NCBI RefSeq assembly: GCF_012971725.1
Contig: NZ_CP048833.1
Location: 4,588,001 to 4,652,000, forward strand
Reading direction: 5' to 3'
DNA length: 64,000 nt
DNA from: Pseudomonas multiresinivorans
GTDB taxonomy: Bacteria > Pseudomonadota > Gammaproteobacteria > Pseudomonadales > Pseudomonadaceae
Each line of letters starts with the position of its first letter. Within the stretch, counting starts at the first letter, position 1. The notes below the pieces were generated by a model that was given only the letters and a program-made list of their open reading frames with translations, did not search any database and was not told where the DNA came from. Positions 14,684 to 22,898 of the stretch are shown here, piece after piece. Made by a program: the position numbers and the translations under genes.

Positions 14684-15643
14684 TCAGGCGGCTGCTTCGA
14701 TCTCGACCTGCAGCATCCGGTCCAGCACTTCGCAATCATGCTCGCGGCGCACCTGGGCAAACAGCTCAACGGCCTCGGGATAACTGCGGGTAAGCATCCC
14801 CAGCCACTGCTTCAGGCGCCCCGGCGCATAGCGCGGTGCCAGCTTGCGCCGGGCCTGGCGCCAGAAGTCGTCGAGCAGTACGCGCACTTCCGACCAGGGC
14901 ATCGGCACCACCTCGCGGCCGTCGCGCCAAGCGGCGATCTGCCGAGCGAGATCGGGGCGTGAAACCAGCCCTCGGCCGAGCATGATGTCCGCCACACCGC
15001 TGATGGAGCGGCAGCGATGGTAATCCTCCAGGGTCCAAACTTCGCCATTGGCGAACACCGGCACCTTCACCGCGTCCGCTACTTTCGCCACCCACTCCCA
15101 ATGCGCGGGCGGCTTATAGCCGTCGGCCTTGGTCCGCGCGTGCACCACCACATGAGCGGAACCGGCGTCGGCCAGGGCGCGCGCGCAGTCGATCGCACCG
15201 TCCGGGCTGTCGTAGCCCAGGCGCATCTTCGAGGTCACGGGGATGTGCGCCGGCACCGCGCGGCGCACGGCTTCGATGATGCTGAACATCAGCTCGGGTT
15301 CTTTCAGCAATACTGCACCGCCACGAGAGCGATTCACCGTCTTGGCCGGGCAGCCGAAGTTCAGGTCGATCACCGGCGCACCCAGTTCGCAGGCCTGCAC
15401 GGCGTTCTCCGCCAGCAGCTGCGGGTCGGAGCCGAGCAGTTGCACGCGCATCGGCACGCCGGCGCGCGTCTTGCTGCCGTGCGCCAGTTCCGGGGCGAGC
15501 GCCAGGAAGGACGACGGCGGCAGCAGTCGGTCATTGATGCGGATGAATTCGGTGACGCACCAGTCGATGCCGCCGACGCGGGTCAGCACATCGCGGAGGA
15601 TGTCATCTACCAGCCCCTCCATCGGGGCCAGGGCGATCTGCAC
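14684..15643 (-). CDS. dusC: tRNA-dihydrouridine(16) synthase
   Basis: A 319-residue FMN enzyme that reduces uridine 16 in the D-loop of tRNAs. Features are LAPMEGLVDDILRDVL at the start, VIDLNFGCPAKTVNRSRGGA with the catalytic cysteine near residue 98, SKMRLGYDS, VVHARTKADGYKPP with the FMN-binding histidine/arginine, and VFANGEV. The shape of the C-terminal part (WLGMLTRSYPEA) and the opening MQIALAPMEGLVD fit DusC rather than DusA or DusB. It is followed by a REP doublet and preceded by about 75 bases before the thioesterase gene end. Confidence 0.92.
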   Translation of the reverse strand: MQIALAPMEGLVDDILRDVLTRVGGIDWCVTEFIRINDRLLPPSSFLALAPELAHGSKTRAGVPMRVQLLGSDPQLLAENAVQACELGAPVIDLNFGCPAKTVNRSRGGAVLLKEPELMFSIIEAVRRAVPAHIPVTSKMRLGYDSPDGAIDCARALADAGSAHVVVHARTKADGYKPPAHWEWVAKVADAVKVPVFANGEVWTLEDYHRCRSISGVADIMLGRGLVSRPDLARQIAAWRDGREVVPMPWSEVRVLLDDFWRQARRKLAPRYAPGRLKQWLGMLTRSYPEAVELFAQVRREHDCEVLDRMLQVEIEAAA

Positions 15644-15719
15644 GGGGGAATCTCGGGCTATGGCGAAGGCCGCGGATTGTAGGGAATGCGCCGCGCCGGG
15701 AAAAGCGCGGCGCGACGGA

Positions 15720-16175
15720 TCACGCGCCGGCGGCCACGGTGTCCGGGGAGAGCAGAGCGCGGCCGTAACCTTCGATGAACTCCGCCGGCATGCGCTTGGG
15801 TTTGCCGGTGGACAACTCGATACAGACGAAGGTGGTTTGCGCGCGCAGCAGGGTCAGGGCATCCGCCGGGCGCACCAACTGGAAATAGCGGGTCATCTTC
15901 AGACGCTGGTCCGACTCGACGATCCAGGTCGCCAACTGCAACTGATCACCTTCGTAGGCGGCAGCCAGGTAGTCCACTTCGTGGCGGACCACGGCCATGG
16001 CACGGTCCAGCCGGCGATACTCGGCCAGGTCCAGCCCGAGCTTCTGCGAATGCCGCCAGGCGCAGCGCTCCAGCCAGCTGACATACACCGCGTTATTGGC
16101 GTGGCCGAGGCCGTCAATGTCCTCGGACTTGACCTCGATATCGATGACGAACGGATCGGGTAACCGCCAACTCAT
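15720..16175 (-). CDS. Acyl-CoA thioesterase, 4HBT hot-dog family
   Basis: A 151-residue hot-dog-fold protein. It has the family signature VKSEDIDGLGHANNAVYVSWLE, in which the aspartate and the G-H-x-NN segment form the active site, and AEFIEGYG near the C-terminus. It probably hydrolyses short or medium acyl-CoA esters; the exact substrate is unknown. Its ATG overlaps the stop of the upstream aldolase gene by four bases (ATGA), so the two are translationally coupled. I recall the same pair in P. aeruginosa. Confidence 0.9.
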   Translation of the reverse strand: MSWRLPDPFVIDIEVKSEDIDGLGHANNAVYVSWLERCAWRHSQKLGLDLAEYRRLDRAMAVVRHEVDYLAAAYEGDQLQLATWIVESDQRLKMTRYFQLVRPADALTLLRAQTTFVCIELSTGKPKRMPAEFIEGYGRALLSPDTVAAGA

Positions 16176-16822
16176 GAAGCATGCTCCAGGCTTGCAGCCA
16201 GCGCGCGCGCCTCGCTGGCCAATTGGGTGATCTGATCCCAGGCGCGGGCGCGTACCAGGCTGGGCGGTGCGATCCAGGTGCCACCGACGCAGGCGACGTT
16301 GGGCAGGCGCAACACGTTGAGCAGGTTTTCCTGGGTGATGCCGCCGGTCGGGCAGAAGCGGATGCCGGCGAACGGTGCCTTGAGGCTCTTGAGCATTTTG
16401 ATCGCGGCATTGCCGTCGGCGGGGAAGAGCTTCAGCGAGCGATAGCCGTACTCCAGCGCTACCAGCACTTCCGAAGGCGTCATCACACCCGGCAGGAATG
16501 GCAGCTTCGCATCGTCGGCGGCGGCTACCAGGCGCGGCGTGCAGCCGGGGCTGACGGCGAACTGGGCGCCGGCATCGCGGGCTTCCTGGAACTGCTCGGT
16601 GTGGATCAGGGTGCCGGCACCGATGATCATCTCCGGCAGCTCGCGGCGGATCTCCGCGACCGCATCCAGCGCCTGCGGCGTGCGCAGGGTCACTTCCAGC
16701 ACCCGCACACCACCGTCATACAGTGCACGGGCCAGATCGGCGGCCAGCGCCACATCGTCGATCACCAGCACCGGCATGACAGGGCGAGCCTTCTGCAGTA
16801 CCCAATCCAGCGACAGATTCAT
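16172..16822 (-). CDS. Bifunctional KHG/KDPG aldolase paralogue (second Eda-type protein)
   Basis: A 216-residue class I aldolase. Schiff-base and active-site residues are present: LEVTLRT (Glu/Arg near 45-49), GAGTLI (Thr), SPGCTP, the lysine in SLKLFPAD, and CPTGGI. It is a paralogue of the eda gene at 40545-41192 but sits outside the Entner-Doudoroff cluster and is coupled to a thioesterase. The start is set at 16822, where GGGGGAATGC precedes ATG; four extra codons are possible. It may serve 4-hydroxy-2-oxoglutarate or another 2-keto-3-deoxy acid rather than 6-phosphogluconate breakdown (inference). Confidence 0.88.
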   Translation of the reverse strand: MNLSLDWVLQKARPVMPVLVIDDVALAADLARALYDGGVRVLEVTLRTPQALDAVAEIRRELPEMIIGAGTLIHTEQFQEARDAGAQFAVSPGCTPRLVAAADDAKLPFLPGVMTPSEVLVALEYGYRSLKLFPADGNAAIKMLKSLKAPFAGIRFCPTGGITQENLLNVLRLPNVACVGGTWIAPPSLVRARAWDQITQLASEARALAASLEHAS

Positions 16823-16988
16823 GCATTCCCCCATCGACCACCCGCGTGCGCAAGACCTCGCGCCCAGGCCGGGGCGGCCGGAAATGCCCGAAAGTCTACG
16901 CCAGCGCGCCGGGCCTGACGACCCGCAAGGGGCCATCAAGAAACGAAAACGGCGGCCTGTAGCCGCCGTCATCACCTGGGTGAATGAC

Positions 16989-17828
16989 TCAGGAAACCAG
17001 GGCCAGGGGCAGTGGCTCCTCGACCGCTTCCAGCAACTCGAGGATCGCGTCGATGACGGCTGCGTCCGCCATCACACGGTGATGTCCACCAGCGGGCAGG
17101 CGCAGCAGCCGGCTTTGCGGCCAGGCTTCATGGATGGCCGCCGCCTCGCTCACGCGCACGTAGCGATCATCCTCGGCGTGAACTACCAGGCCAGGAAAGT
17201 CCAGCTGATAGCGCGCCACATCCAGCTGTCTGGCGGCGATCCCCGCGCGGCTTTCGATCATCCGGATGAAGCGCGAGCGCGCTACCGGCGGCAAGCCGAC
17301 GACTTTGGAGAAACCCCGCAGGACGCCGAGCACATTGCTGGGCGCACCGATGGTGACCAGCGTTTCGGTACGCAAGCCCATCTGGGTGGCCAGCAAGGCG
17401 CTGGCGCCGCCCATGGAATGGCCGATCACCGCGCGCAGCGGAGGCAGCTCGCCAGCCGCCTCAAGGAGCGCACGGGCGAACAGCACGATATCCGCTTCCT
17501 GGCCGGGCGAGCGCCCATGCCCCGGCCCATCCAGGGCGATCACGCCGTAACCGGCGCCCACCAGATTCTCGATCAGGGTGGCGAACTGGGTGGGTCGCCC
17601 TTCCCAACCGTGCATCAGCAACACGGCCGGCCCTTCTCCCCAGCGCAACGCGGACAAACCAAAGCGCAGGGTCACGCGCTCCGAGCTGGCCAGCAGCGGC
17701 AGCTCCCAGTCACGCGGCGCATGTTCATTAGGCGTCACGAACAGCTGACGCATGCGCCCCGCCGCCCATTGCGGCGCCACGCGCCCCAGGGTGGCATTGA
17801 TGCCTCGAACCCAGCTCAGACTGCTCAT
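16989..17828 (-). CDS. Alpha/beta-fold hydrolase
   Basis: A 279-residue serine hydrolase. It has HGWEGRPTQF (oxyanion region), the nucleophile elbow GHSMGGAS near residue 140, the acid in HAEDDRYV and the histidine in PAGGHHRVM near residue 255. No signal peptide or membrane span is seen. It is followed (in transcription) by the aldolase region and preceded by a TetR regulator 14 bases upstream on the same strand. The two probably form an operon in which the TetR protein controls the hydrolase. The substrate is unknown. Confidence 0.88.
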   Translation of the reverse strand: MSSLSWVRGINATLGRVAPQWAAGRMRQLFVTPNEHAPRDWELPLLASSERVTLRFGLSALRWGEGPAVLLMHGWEGRPTQFATLIENLVGAGYGVIALDGPGHGRSPGQEADIVLFARALLEAAGELPPLRAVIGHSMGGASALLATQMGLRTETLVTIGAPSNVLGVLRGFSKVVGLPPVARSRFIRMIESRAGIAARQLDVARYQLDFPGLVVHAEDDRYVRVSEAAAIHEAWPQSRLLRLPAGGHHRVMADAAVIDAILELLEAVEEPLPLALVS

Positions 17829-17842
17829 TTTCCCGTACCTCC

Positions 17843-18382
17843 TCAGATCACCGCTTTCTTCGCGGCACGCAGGACGCGATCGGACAGGTCGCCGTCACCC
17901 AGGGCCCGGGCCAGCGCCAATCCACCAATCATCAGGGCCATGTCGCTGAGCACCGTGTCGATCTCTTCAGGACGCCCGGCCAACGCCGCGACCATCAATT
18001 CCACGTGCTCTTCCAGGGTCTGACGGAAGGCATCCGGCAGGTTGGCCACCTCGTTGAGCGAACTGGGAATCGGGCACCCCTCCTCCTCGGTGTCGCGATG
18101 CTTGCGCGATAGGTAGAACTGCGCCGTCAGCGCACGGCGCTCGGCGAAGCTCAGTTTCGGATCGAAGCGCTTGAGCCCTTCACGACGCTTGGCGAGCAGC
18201 TCGCGGAAGGCTTCCAGCATGAGCGCATCCTTGCTCTCGAAGTGCGAATAAAAGCCGCCCACCGTCAGCCCCGCCGCCGACATCACCTCGCCCACGCTCG
18301 GGCCGACCGGGCCGCGCTGCAGCAGCGCGCTGGTGGCAGCAGACAGGATGCGTTCGCGGGTCTGGGCTTTCTTGTCGCTCAT
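17843..18382 (-). CDS. TetR/AcrR-family transcriptional regulator
   Basis: A 179-residue repressor with an N-terminal TetR helix-turn-helix (RERILSAATSALLQRG through GLTVGGFYSHFESKDALMLE, residues about 9-60) and a variable ligand-binding C-terminal half. It is the first gene of a two-gene unit with the alpha/beta hydrolase. The AT-rich region upstream carries a strong inverted repeat (18402-18431) that is a natural operator. The ligand is unknown. Confidence 0.93.
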   Translation of the reverse strand: MSDKKAQTRERILSAATSALLQRGPVGPSVGEVMSAAGLTVGGFYSHFESKDALMLEAFRELLAKRREGLKRFDPKLSFAERRALTAQFYLSRKHRDTEEEGCPIPSSLNEVANLPDAFRQTLEEHVELMVAALAGRPEEIDTVLSDMALMIGGLALARALGDGDLSDRVLRAAKKAVI

Positions 18383-18401
18383 GGCGGGCCTCCGGCTAAA
18401 A

Positions 18402-18431
18402 TATTATGGATAGAATATTATTCTCATAATA
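18402..18431. promoter_or_regulatory. Candidate TetR operator
   Basis: Perfect 7-bp arms TATTATG and CATAATA are separated by 16 bases in a markedly AT-rich block just upstream of the TetR gene (ATG at 18382). An inner AATATT pair repeats the same motif. It is a plausible autoregulatory operator and promoter region; binding is inferred. Confidence 0.45.
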
Positions 18432-18485
18432 AAAATCGGCAAGCAGAAGTTGCGACCGCCGGTCGGGAGAATTTTTTTGGAGAGG

Positions 18486-18523
18486 GATAAAAACAAAAGG
18501 GCCACTGAAAGTCTCAGTGGCCC
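18486..18523 (-). terminator. Terminator of the tRNA cluster
   Basis: On the minus strand, GGGCCACTGA / TCAGTGGCCC (loop GACTT) is followed by TTTTGTTTTTATCC. It lies just past the last tRNA-Glu. Confidence 0.9.
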
Positions 18524-18548
18524 TATAGGCATCGCAGAGCGATAAAAA

Positions 18549-18624
18549 TGGCGTCCCCTAGGGGACTCGAACCCCTGTTACCGCCGTGAAAGGGCGGTGT
18601 CCTAGGCCACTAGACGAAGGGGAC
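18549..18624 (-). tRNA. tRNA-Glu (TTC)
   Basis: A 76-base cloverleaf including encoded CCA. The acceptor arm GTCCCCT pairs with AGGGGAC, the T-arm contains GGTTCGAGTCC, and the anticodon is TTC in CCCTTTCACGG. It is the distal copy of two identical tRNA-Glu genes in the cluster. Confidence 0.98.
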
Positions 18625-18682
18625 ATATCCTTCGAAGAAACCCACCAGGCGGTGGATTCTGGCTTCATCCCGTATGGGAATT

Positions 18683-18758
<76 letters not shown>

Positions 18759-18802
18759 AGATGACTCTGGCTGACGACGCGGACGCATCGTCGCTGGAAT
18801 AG

Positions 18803-18878
18803 TGGCGTCCCCTAGGGGACTCGAACCCCTGTTACCGCCGTGAAAGGGCGGTGTCCTAGGCCACTAGACGAAGGGGAC
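18803..18878 (-). tRNA. tRNA-Glu (TTC), second copy
   Basis: Identical in sequence to the tRNA-Glu at 18549-18624, including CCA. The Ala-Glu pair is tandemly duplicated with a period of about 250 bases; the spacers between the copies differ. Confidence 0.98.
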
Positions 18879-18930
18879 GCAAAACCTTCGATTTCAGCTC
18901 CGTTCGGACAAACGAAGCTTACTGGTAATT

Positions 18931-19006
<76 letters not shown>

Positions 19007-19072
19007 AAAGTACCGCTGGATCTACCGTTCCGCTTCGCCCTGTCAGTTCAGTTCGTCGCTGGAACGGGGCGC

Positions 19073-19101
19073 ATCTTAGGGGCGAGGCGAACCCCTGTCA
19101 A
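19073..19101 (-). promoter_or_regulatory. Strong tRNA-operon promoter with GC discriminator
   Basis: On the minus strand, consensus TTGACA (19096-19101), a 17-base spacer and TAAGAT (19073-19078) are followed by a GCGCCCCG discriminator. A GC-rich discriminator next to a near-consensus promoter is the usual sign of growth-rate and ppGpp control of stable RNA. AT-rich sequence upstream (19102-19140) could act as an UP element. Confidence 0.8.
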
Positions 19102-19235
19102 CAACATTTTTTCAGATTTCTTATTTTTTTCTCCCACAGAACAATCACTTAAGTGACCATCGCGGTTTCCGGCCGGCGAAATCCGCGGCTCGCCTGCCCT
19201 CCTCCGGCGCGTCCGCAGCCACCGCCGCCAGCATG

Positions 19236-19271
19236 AAAAAGGCCAGACGCTTCGCAGCGCCCGGCCTTTTT
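19236..19271 (-). terminator. gltX terminator
   Basis: A stem with GGCC.GGCGC / GCG..TGGCC arms around GAAGC lies between A- and T-runs, 17 bases past the gltX stop. On the minus strand it ends TTTTTCAT. Confidence 0.8.
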
Positions 19272-19287
19272 CAGTGTAGGAAAGAAC

Positions 19288-20772
19288 TCAGGAGCCGATG
19301 GCGTCGCGAATCTTTTCCCACTCCTTGGCTTCTTTCTTCGACGCACCGCCCAGCAGTTCCAGCGCCTGGCGCAGGCGATAGCGCGACAGGTCGGCACCGA
19401 GGATTTCCATGGCGTCGAGCACCGACACCGAACTGGCGTGACCGGTGATCGCCGGGAACATCAGCGGCATCACATCACGTAGCTTGAGGCCCAGGTGCTC
19501 GGCCACGGCCTGGATGGTCGCGGTGATGCGGTCCTTCTCCCACTGGCGCAGCGCTTCGAGCTTCCACAGGACCAGTTGCAGCACCTGGCGAACCTGAGTG
19601 GCATCGAGTTTCTTGTGCTCGAACAGCTTGGCGTCCAGCTGCACGCCGCCGCTGAAGAAGAAACCGGCCAGCGGAGCGATCTGGCTGAAATTCTCCACGC
19701 GGCCTTGCACGTGCGGGGCGATCTTCATCAGGTACTCGGGGTTGAGTGCCCACTTCTGCACTTCCTTCGCGAAGTCCTCGACGGACAGCTCGCGGATCCA
19801 CTGGCCGTTCAGCCAGGAGAGCTTCTCGATGTCGAAGATCGGCCCGCCCAGCGACACGCGGGACAGGTCGAAGTGCTCGATCATCTCCGCCAGGCTGAAC
19901 TTCTCGCGCTCGTCGGGCATGGACCAGCCCATGCGGCCAAGGTAGTTCAGCAGCGCCTGGGGCAGCAGGCCCATGCGCTCGTAGAAGGTGATGGAAGTGG
20001 GGTTCTTGCGCTTGGACAGCTTGCTCTTGTCCGGGTTGCGCAGCAGCGGCATGTAGCACAGCACCGGCTGCTCCCAGCCGAAGTACTCGTACAGCTTGAT
20101 CAGCTTGGGCGCCGAGGGCAGCCACTCTTCGCCGCGCAGGACGTGGGTGATGCCCATCAGGTGGTCGTCGACCACGTTGGCGAGGAAGTAGGTGGGCAGG
20201 CCGTCGGCCTTCATCAGCACCTGCATGTCCATGCGGTCCCACGGGATTTCCACGTCGCCACGGAGCATGTCCGGCACCACGCAGACGCCCTCGGTCGGCA
20301 CCTTCATGCGCACCACATGGGATTCGCCAGCGGCGATGCGCTTGGCCGACTCCTCCTTCGGGATGTGCATGCAATGGCCGTCGTAGCGCGGGGTTTCCTT
20401 ACGCGCCTGCTGCTCGGCACGCAGCGCGTCGAGACGCTCGGAAGAGCAGAAGCAGGGGAAGGCATGGCCCTTCTCGACCAGCTCGTCGCTGTACTGCTTA
20501 TAGATGGCACCACGTTCGCTCTGCCGATACGGGCCGTGCGGGCCGCCGACGTCCGGGCCCTCGTCCCACTCGATACCCAGCCAGCGCAGTGCGTCGAAGA
20601 TCTGCTGTTCCGACTCGCGGGTCGAGCGCACCTGGTCGGTGTCCTCGATACGCAGGATGAACTGACCGCCGTGCTGGCGGGCGAAGCAGAGGTTGAACAG
20701 CGCGATATACGCGGTGCCGACGTGCGGGTCACCGGTGGGAGACGGCGCGATACGGGTGCGGACTGTGGTCAT
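19288..20772 (-). CDS. gltX: Glutamyl-tRNA synthetase
   Basis: Charges tRNA-Glu with glutamate. The 494-residue class Ib enzyme has the HIGH-type motif in APSPTGDPHVGTAY near the start, the KMSKS-type loop KLSKRKN near residue 245, the zinc-like insert around CFCSSERL, and the C-terminal anticodon-binding domain. The ATG at 20772 gives the standard MTTVRTRIAPSPTG opening; the frame is open seven codons further. It lies next to a tRNA cluster that contains two of its own substrate tRNAs, a placement I recall from P. aeruginosa. Confidence 0.97.
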   Translation of the reverse strand: MTTVRTRIAPSPTGDPHVGTAYIALFNLCFARQHGGQFILRIEDTDQVRSTRESEQQIFDALRWLGIEWDEGPDVGGPHGPYRQSERGAIYKQYSDELVEKGHAFPCFCSSERLDALRAEQQARKETPRYDGHCMHIPKEESAKRIAAGESHVVRMKVPTEGVCVVPDMLRGDVEIPWDRMDMQVLMKADGLPTYFLANVVDDHLMGITHVLRGEEWLPSAPKLIKLYEYFGWEQPVLCYMPLLRNPDKSKLSKRKNPTSITFYERMGLLPQALLNYLGRMGWSMPDEREKFSLAEMIEHFDLSRVSLGGPIFDIEKLSWLNGQWIRELSVEDFAKEVQKWALNPEYLMKIAPHVQGRVENFSQIAPLAGFFFSGGVQLDAKLFEHKKLDATQVRQVLQLVLWKLEALRQWEKDRITATIQAVAEHLGLKLRDVMPLMFPAITGHASSVSVLDAMEILGADLSRYRLRQALELLGGASKKEAKEWEKIRDAIGS

Positions 20773-20833
20773 GAAGGCTCTCGTGTGAAGCAATTCTTCG
20801 TGTGAAGCGGCGACAGCGCGCGACGGCGCGCGC

Positions 20834-21754
20834 TCATGGGTGCGATGGTATCAGGCGGGCCGCCTTCGGCTCCAGCCAGCGACCGGGATCGATAGGCAGG
20901 TTATTGATCAGGAAGTCGAGGAAGGCCTTCACCTTCATCGCCTGGAAACGCCGCGACGGGTAGACCGCGTAGAGCTCACCCACCGGCAGCTGAATGTGTG
21001 GCAGCACCCGGACCAGGCGGCCGCTGGCCAGTTCTTCGTCAACGATGAGTTCCGGCAGCGAGGCGATTCCGGCCCCCGCCAGCACTGTCTCGCGGGCAAA
21101 GGTGATGTTGTTGCACGAAAGCACCCGGTGGCACGGCACGGTCTCCCCGCGCAGCGGCCAGTAGCGCTGGGAATCGGCCTGCAACAATACCGCGCGGTGG
21201 CCGGCCAGCTCCTCGACGGTCTCGGGCCGGCCGTGCAGTTCCAGGTAGTCCGGGCTGGCGCACAGGCAGCGGTTGGTGGTGAGCATGCGCCGGGCGATCA
21301 GGGTCGAATCTTCCGGCTGGCCGACCATGATGACGATATCCACACCCTCCTCCAGTGGATCCACGTTGCGCGAGGTCAGCTCGACCTCGGCGGTGATCTG
21401 CGGATACAGGTTCATGAAATCACCCAGCACCTTGGCCAGGTACATCTGGCCGAACTCGATGGGCGCGCTGATCCGCAACAATCCCGAGGGCGCCTGCTGC
21501 AACTGCATCACCGCCTGCTCGGCCTCGGCGAAGTCATGCATGATCTGTCGGCAACGGTCGTAGTAGGCCTGGCCCACTTCGGTCAGGCGCAGCTTTCGGG
21601 TGGTGCGGTTGATCAGCCGCACGCCCAGGCGCTCTTCCAGCAGCGCGATACGCCGGCTCACCGTCGATTTCTGCATGCCCAGGCTTTGCGCGGCCTGGGT
21701 GAAACTGTGCAGCTCCACGACGCGGGTGAAGATCAGCGCATCATCCAGCCCCAT
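20834..21754 (-). CDS. LysR-family regulator divergent from the efflux pair
   Basis: A 306-residue LTTR. Its N-terminal helix-turn-helix is FTQAAQSLGMQKSTVSRRIA with the linker helix LLEERLGVRLINRTTRKLRL. The effector domain begins near residue 90 (GLLRISAPIEFGQMYLAKVL) and is of the AaeR/DsdC-like CrgA group. It diverges from the EmrA/EmrB-like genes with 109 bases between starts, in which TTCCG ... CGGAA and TTGG ... CCAA repeats could be binding sites. The likely role is control of the efflux pair (inference). Confidence 0.92.
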   Translation of the reverse strand: MGLDDALIFTRVVELHSFTQAAQSLGMQKSTVSRRIALLEERLGVRLINRTTRKLRLTEVGQAYYDRCRQIMHDFAEAEQAVMQLQQAPSGLLRISAPIEFGQMYLAKVLGDFMNLYPQITAEVELTSRNVDPLEEGVDIVIMVGQPEDSTLIARRMLTTNRCLCASPDYLELHGRPETVEELAGHRAVLLQADSQRYWPLRGETVPCHRVLSCNNITFARETVLAGAGIASLPELIVDEELASGRLVRVLPHIQLPVGELYAVYPSRRFQAMKVKAFLDFLINNLPIDPGRWLEPKAARLIPSHP

Positions 21755-21863
21755 GATTGTTCCCTATAAGCAACAAAGTTTCCGAAGTGTAGCGGCTACG
21801 TGCCGCCACGGAACACTGTTACATTGGCAAACATTTTTTGGCCAACCAAACGCTCGTTTACCT

Positions 21864-22898
21864 ATGCCCGCACAATTACAACGCCGCCTGACCGTGTTCT
21901 TCGTCATCCTCGCCGTGGTCGCCCTCGCCTTCCTGGCGCGCTGGTACTTCATCGGCCGCTTCGTCGAGACCACCGACAACGCTTACGTGCAGGGCGAGAT
22001 CACCCGCATTGCCAGCCAGCTCGGCGCCCGCGTCGACGAGGTGCTGGTGCAGGACAACCAGCACGTGGAGAAAGGCCAGTTGCTGGTGAAACTGGAAGCC
22101 GCTGACTTCCAGCTCGCGCTGGACCGCGCCAAGGCCACCCTGGCCACCCGCGAAGCGGAACTGGAGCAGGCGCGCAGCAAGCTCAAGGGCCAGACCAGCA
22201 TGATCGCGGCCAGCGCGGCCGACGTGAACGCCAGCCAGGCCACCCTCGGCCGCACCGAAGTCGATCTCGGCCGCGCCCAGGCGCTGCGCAAGCCCGGCTA
22301 TGTGTCGGAAGAGCGCGTCACTACCCTGGCCGCCGACTCCAACGTCGCGCGCTCCCAGGTGGCCAAGGCCCAGGCTGATCTGCAGGCCCAGCGCGTACAG
22401 CGCGAAACCCTGGGTACCGACATCCAGCGGCTGCAGGCGCAGATCGAGAGCGCCCGCGCCGACATCACCCAGGCCGAGATCAACCTCGCCCGCACCGAGA
22501 TCCACGCGCCGGTCAGCGGCCTGGTCGGCCAGCGCGGCGCCCGCGTCGGCCAATACGTACAGGTCGGCAGCCAGTTGCTGTCGCTGGTGCCGGACGACGG
22601 CATCTGGGTCCAGGCCAACTTCAAGGAAACCCAGATCGGCAAGATGCGCCCCGGCCAGACCACCCGACTGGTGTTCGACTCCTTCCCCGACACTCCCATC
22701 GAAGGCCAGGTGCAGAGCCTGTTCGCCGCCTCCGGCGCACAGTTCAGCCTGCTGCCACCGGACAACGCCACCGGCAACTTCACCAAGGTGGTGCAGCGCA
22801 TTCCGGTCAAGATCACCTTCGCCGACGACAACCCGCTCAAGGGCCTGATCCGCCCGGGCATGTCCGTCGAGGCCGAGGTCGAGCTGCGTGTCCGCTGA
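21864..22898 (+). CDS. EmrA-like membrane-fusion (HlyD family) efflux subunit
   Basis: A 344-residue periplasmic adaptor with a single N-terminal membrane anchor (VFFVILAVVALAFLARW). It then has a lipoyl/biotinyl-like half (TTDNAYVQGEITRIASQLGA), a long alpha-helical hairpin (about residues 75-210) and the second lipoyl half (LARTEIHAPVSGLVGQRGA). It partners the DHA2 transporter encoded directly downstream and probably an outer-membrane TolC-type channel. The ATG at 21864 has no good ribosome site; the frame is open well upstream, so the start is not certain. Its stop overlaps the next gene by 11 bases. Confidence 0.9.
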   Translation: MPAQLQRRLTVFFVILAVVALAFLARWYFIGRFVETTDNAYVQGEITRIASQLGARVDEVLVQDNQHVEKGQLLVKLEAADFQLALDRAKATLATREAELEQARSKLKGQTSMIAASAADVNASQATLGRTEVDLGRAQALRKPGYVSEERVTTLAADSNVARSQVAKAQADLQAQRVQRETLGTDIQRLQAQIESARADITQAEINLARTEIHAPVSGLVGQRGARVGQYVQVGSQLLSLVPDDGIWVQANFKETQIGKMRPGQTTRLVFDSFPDTPIEGQVQSLFAASGAQFSLLPPDNATGNFTKVVQRIPVKITFADDNPLKGLIRPGMSVEAEVELRVR

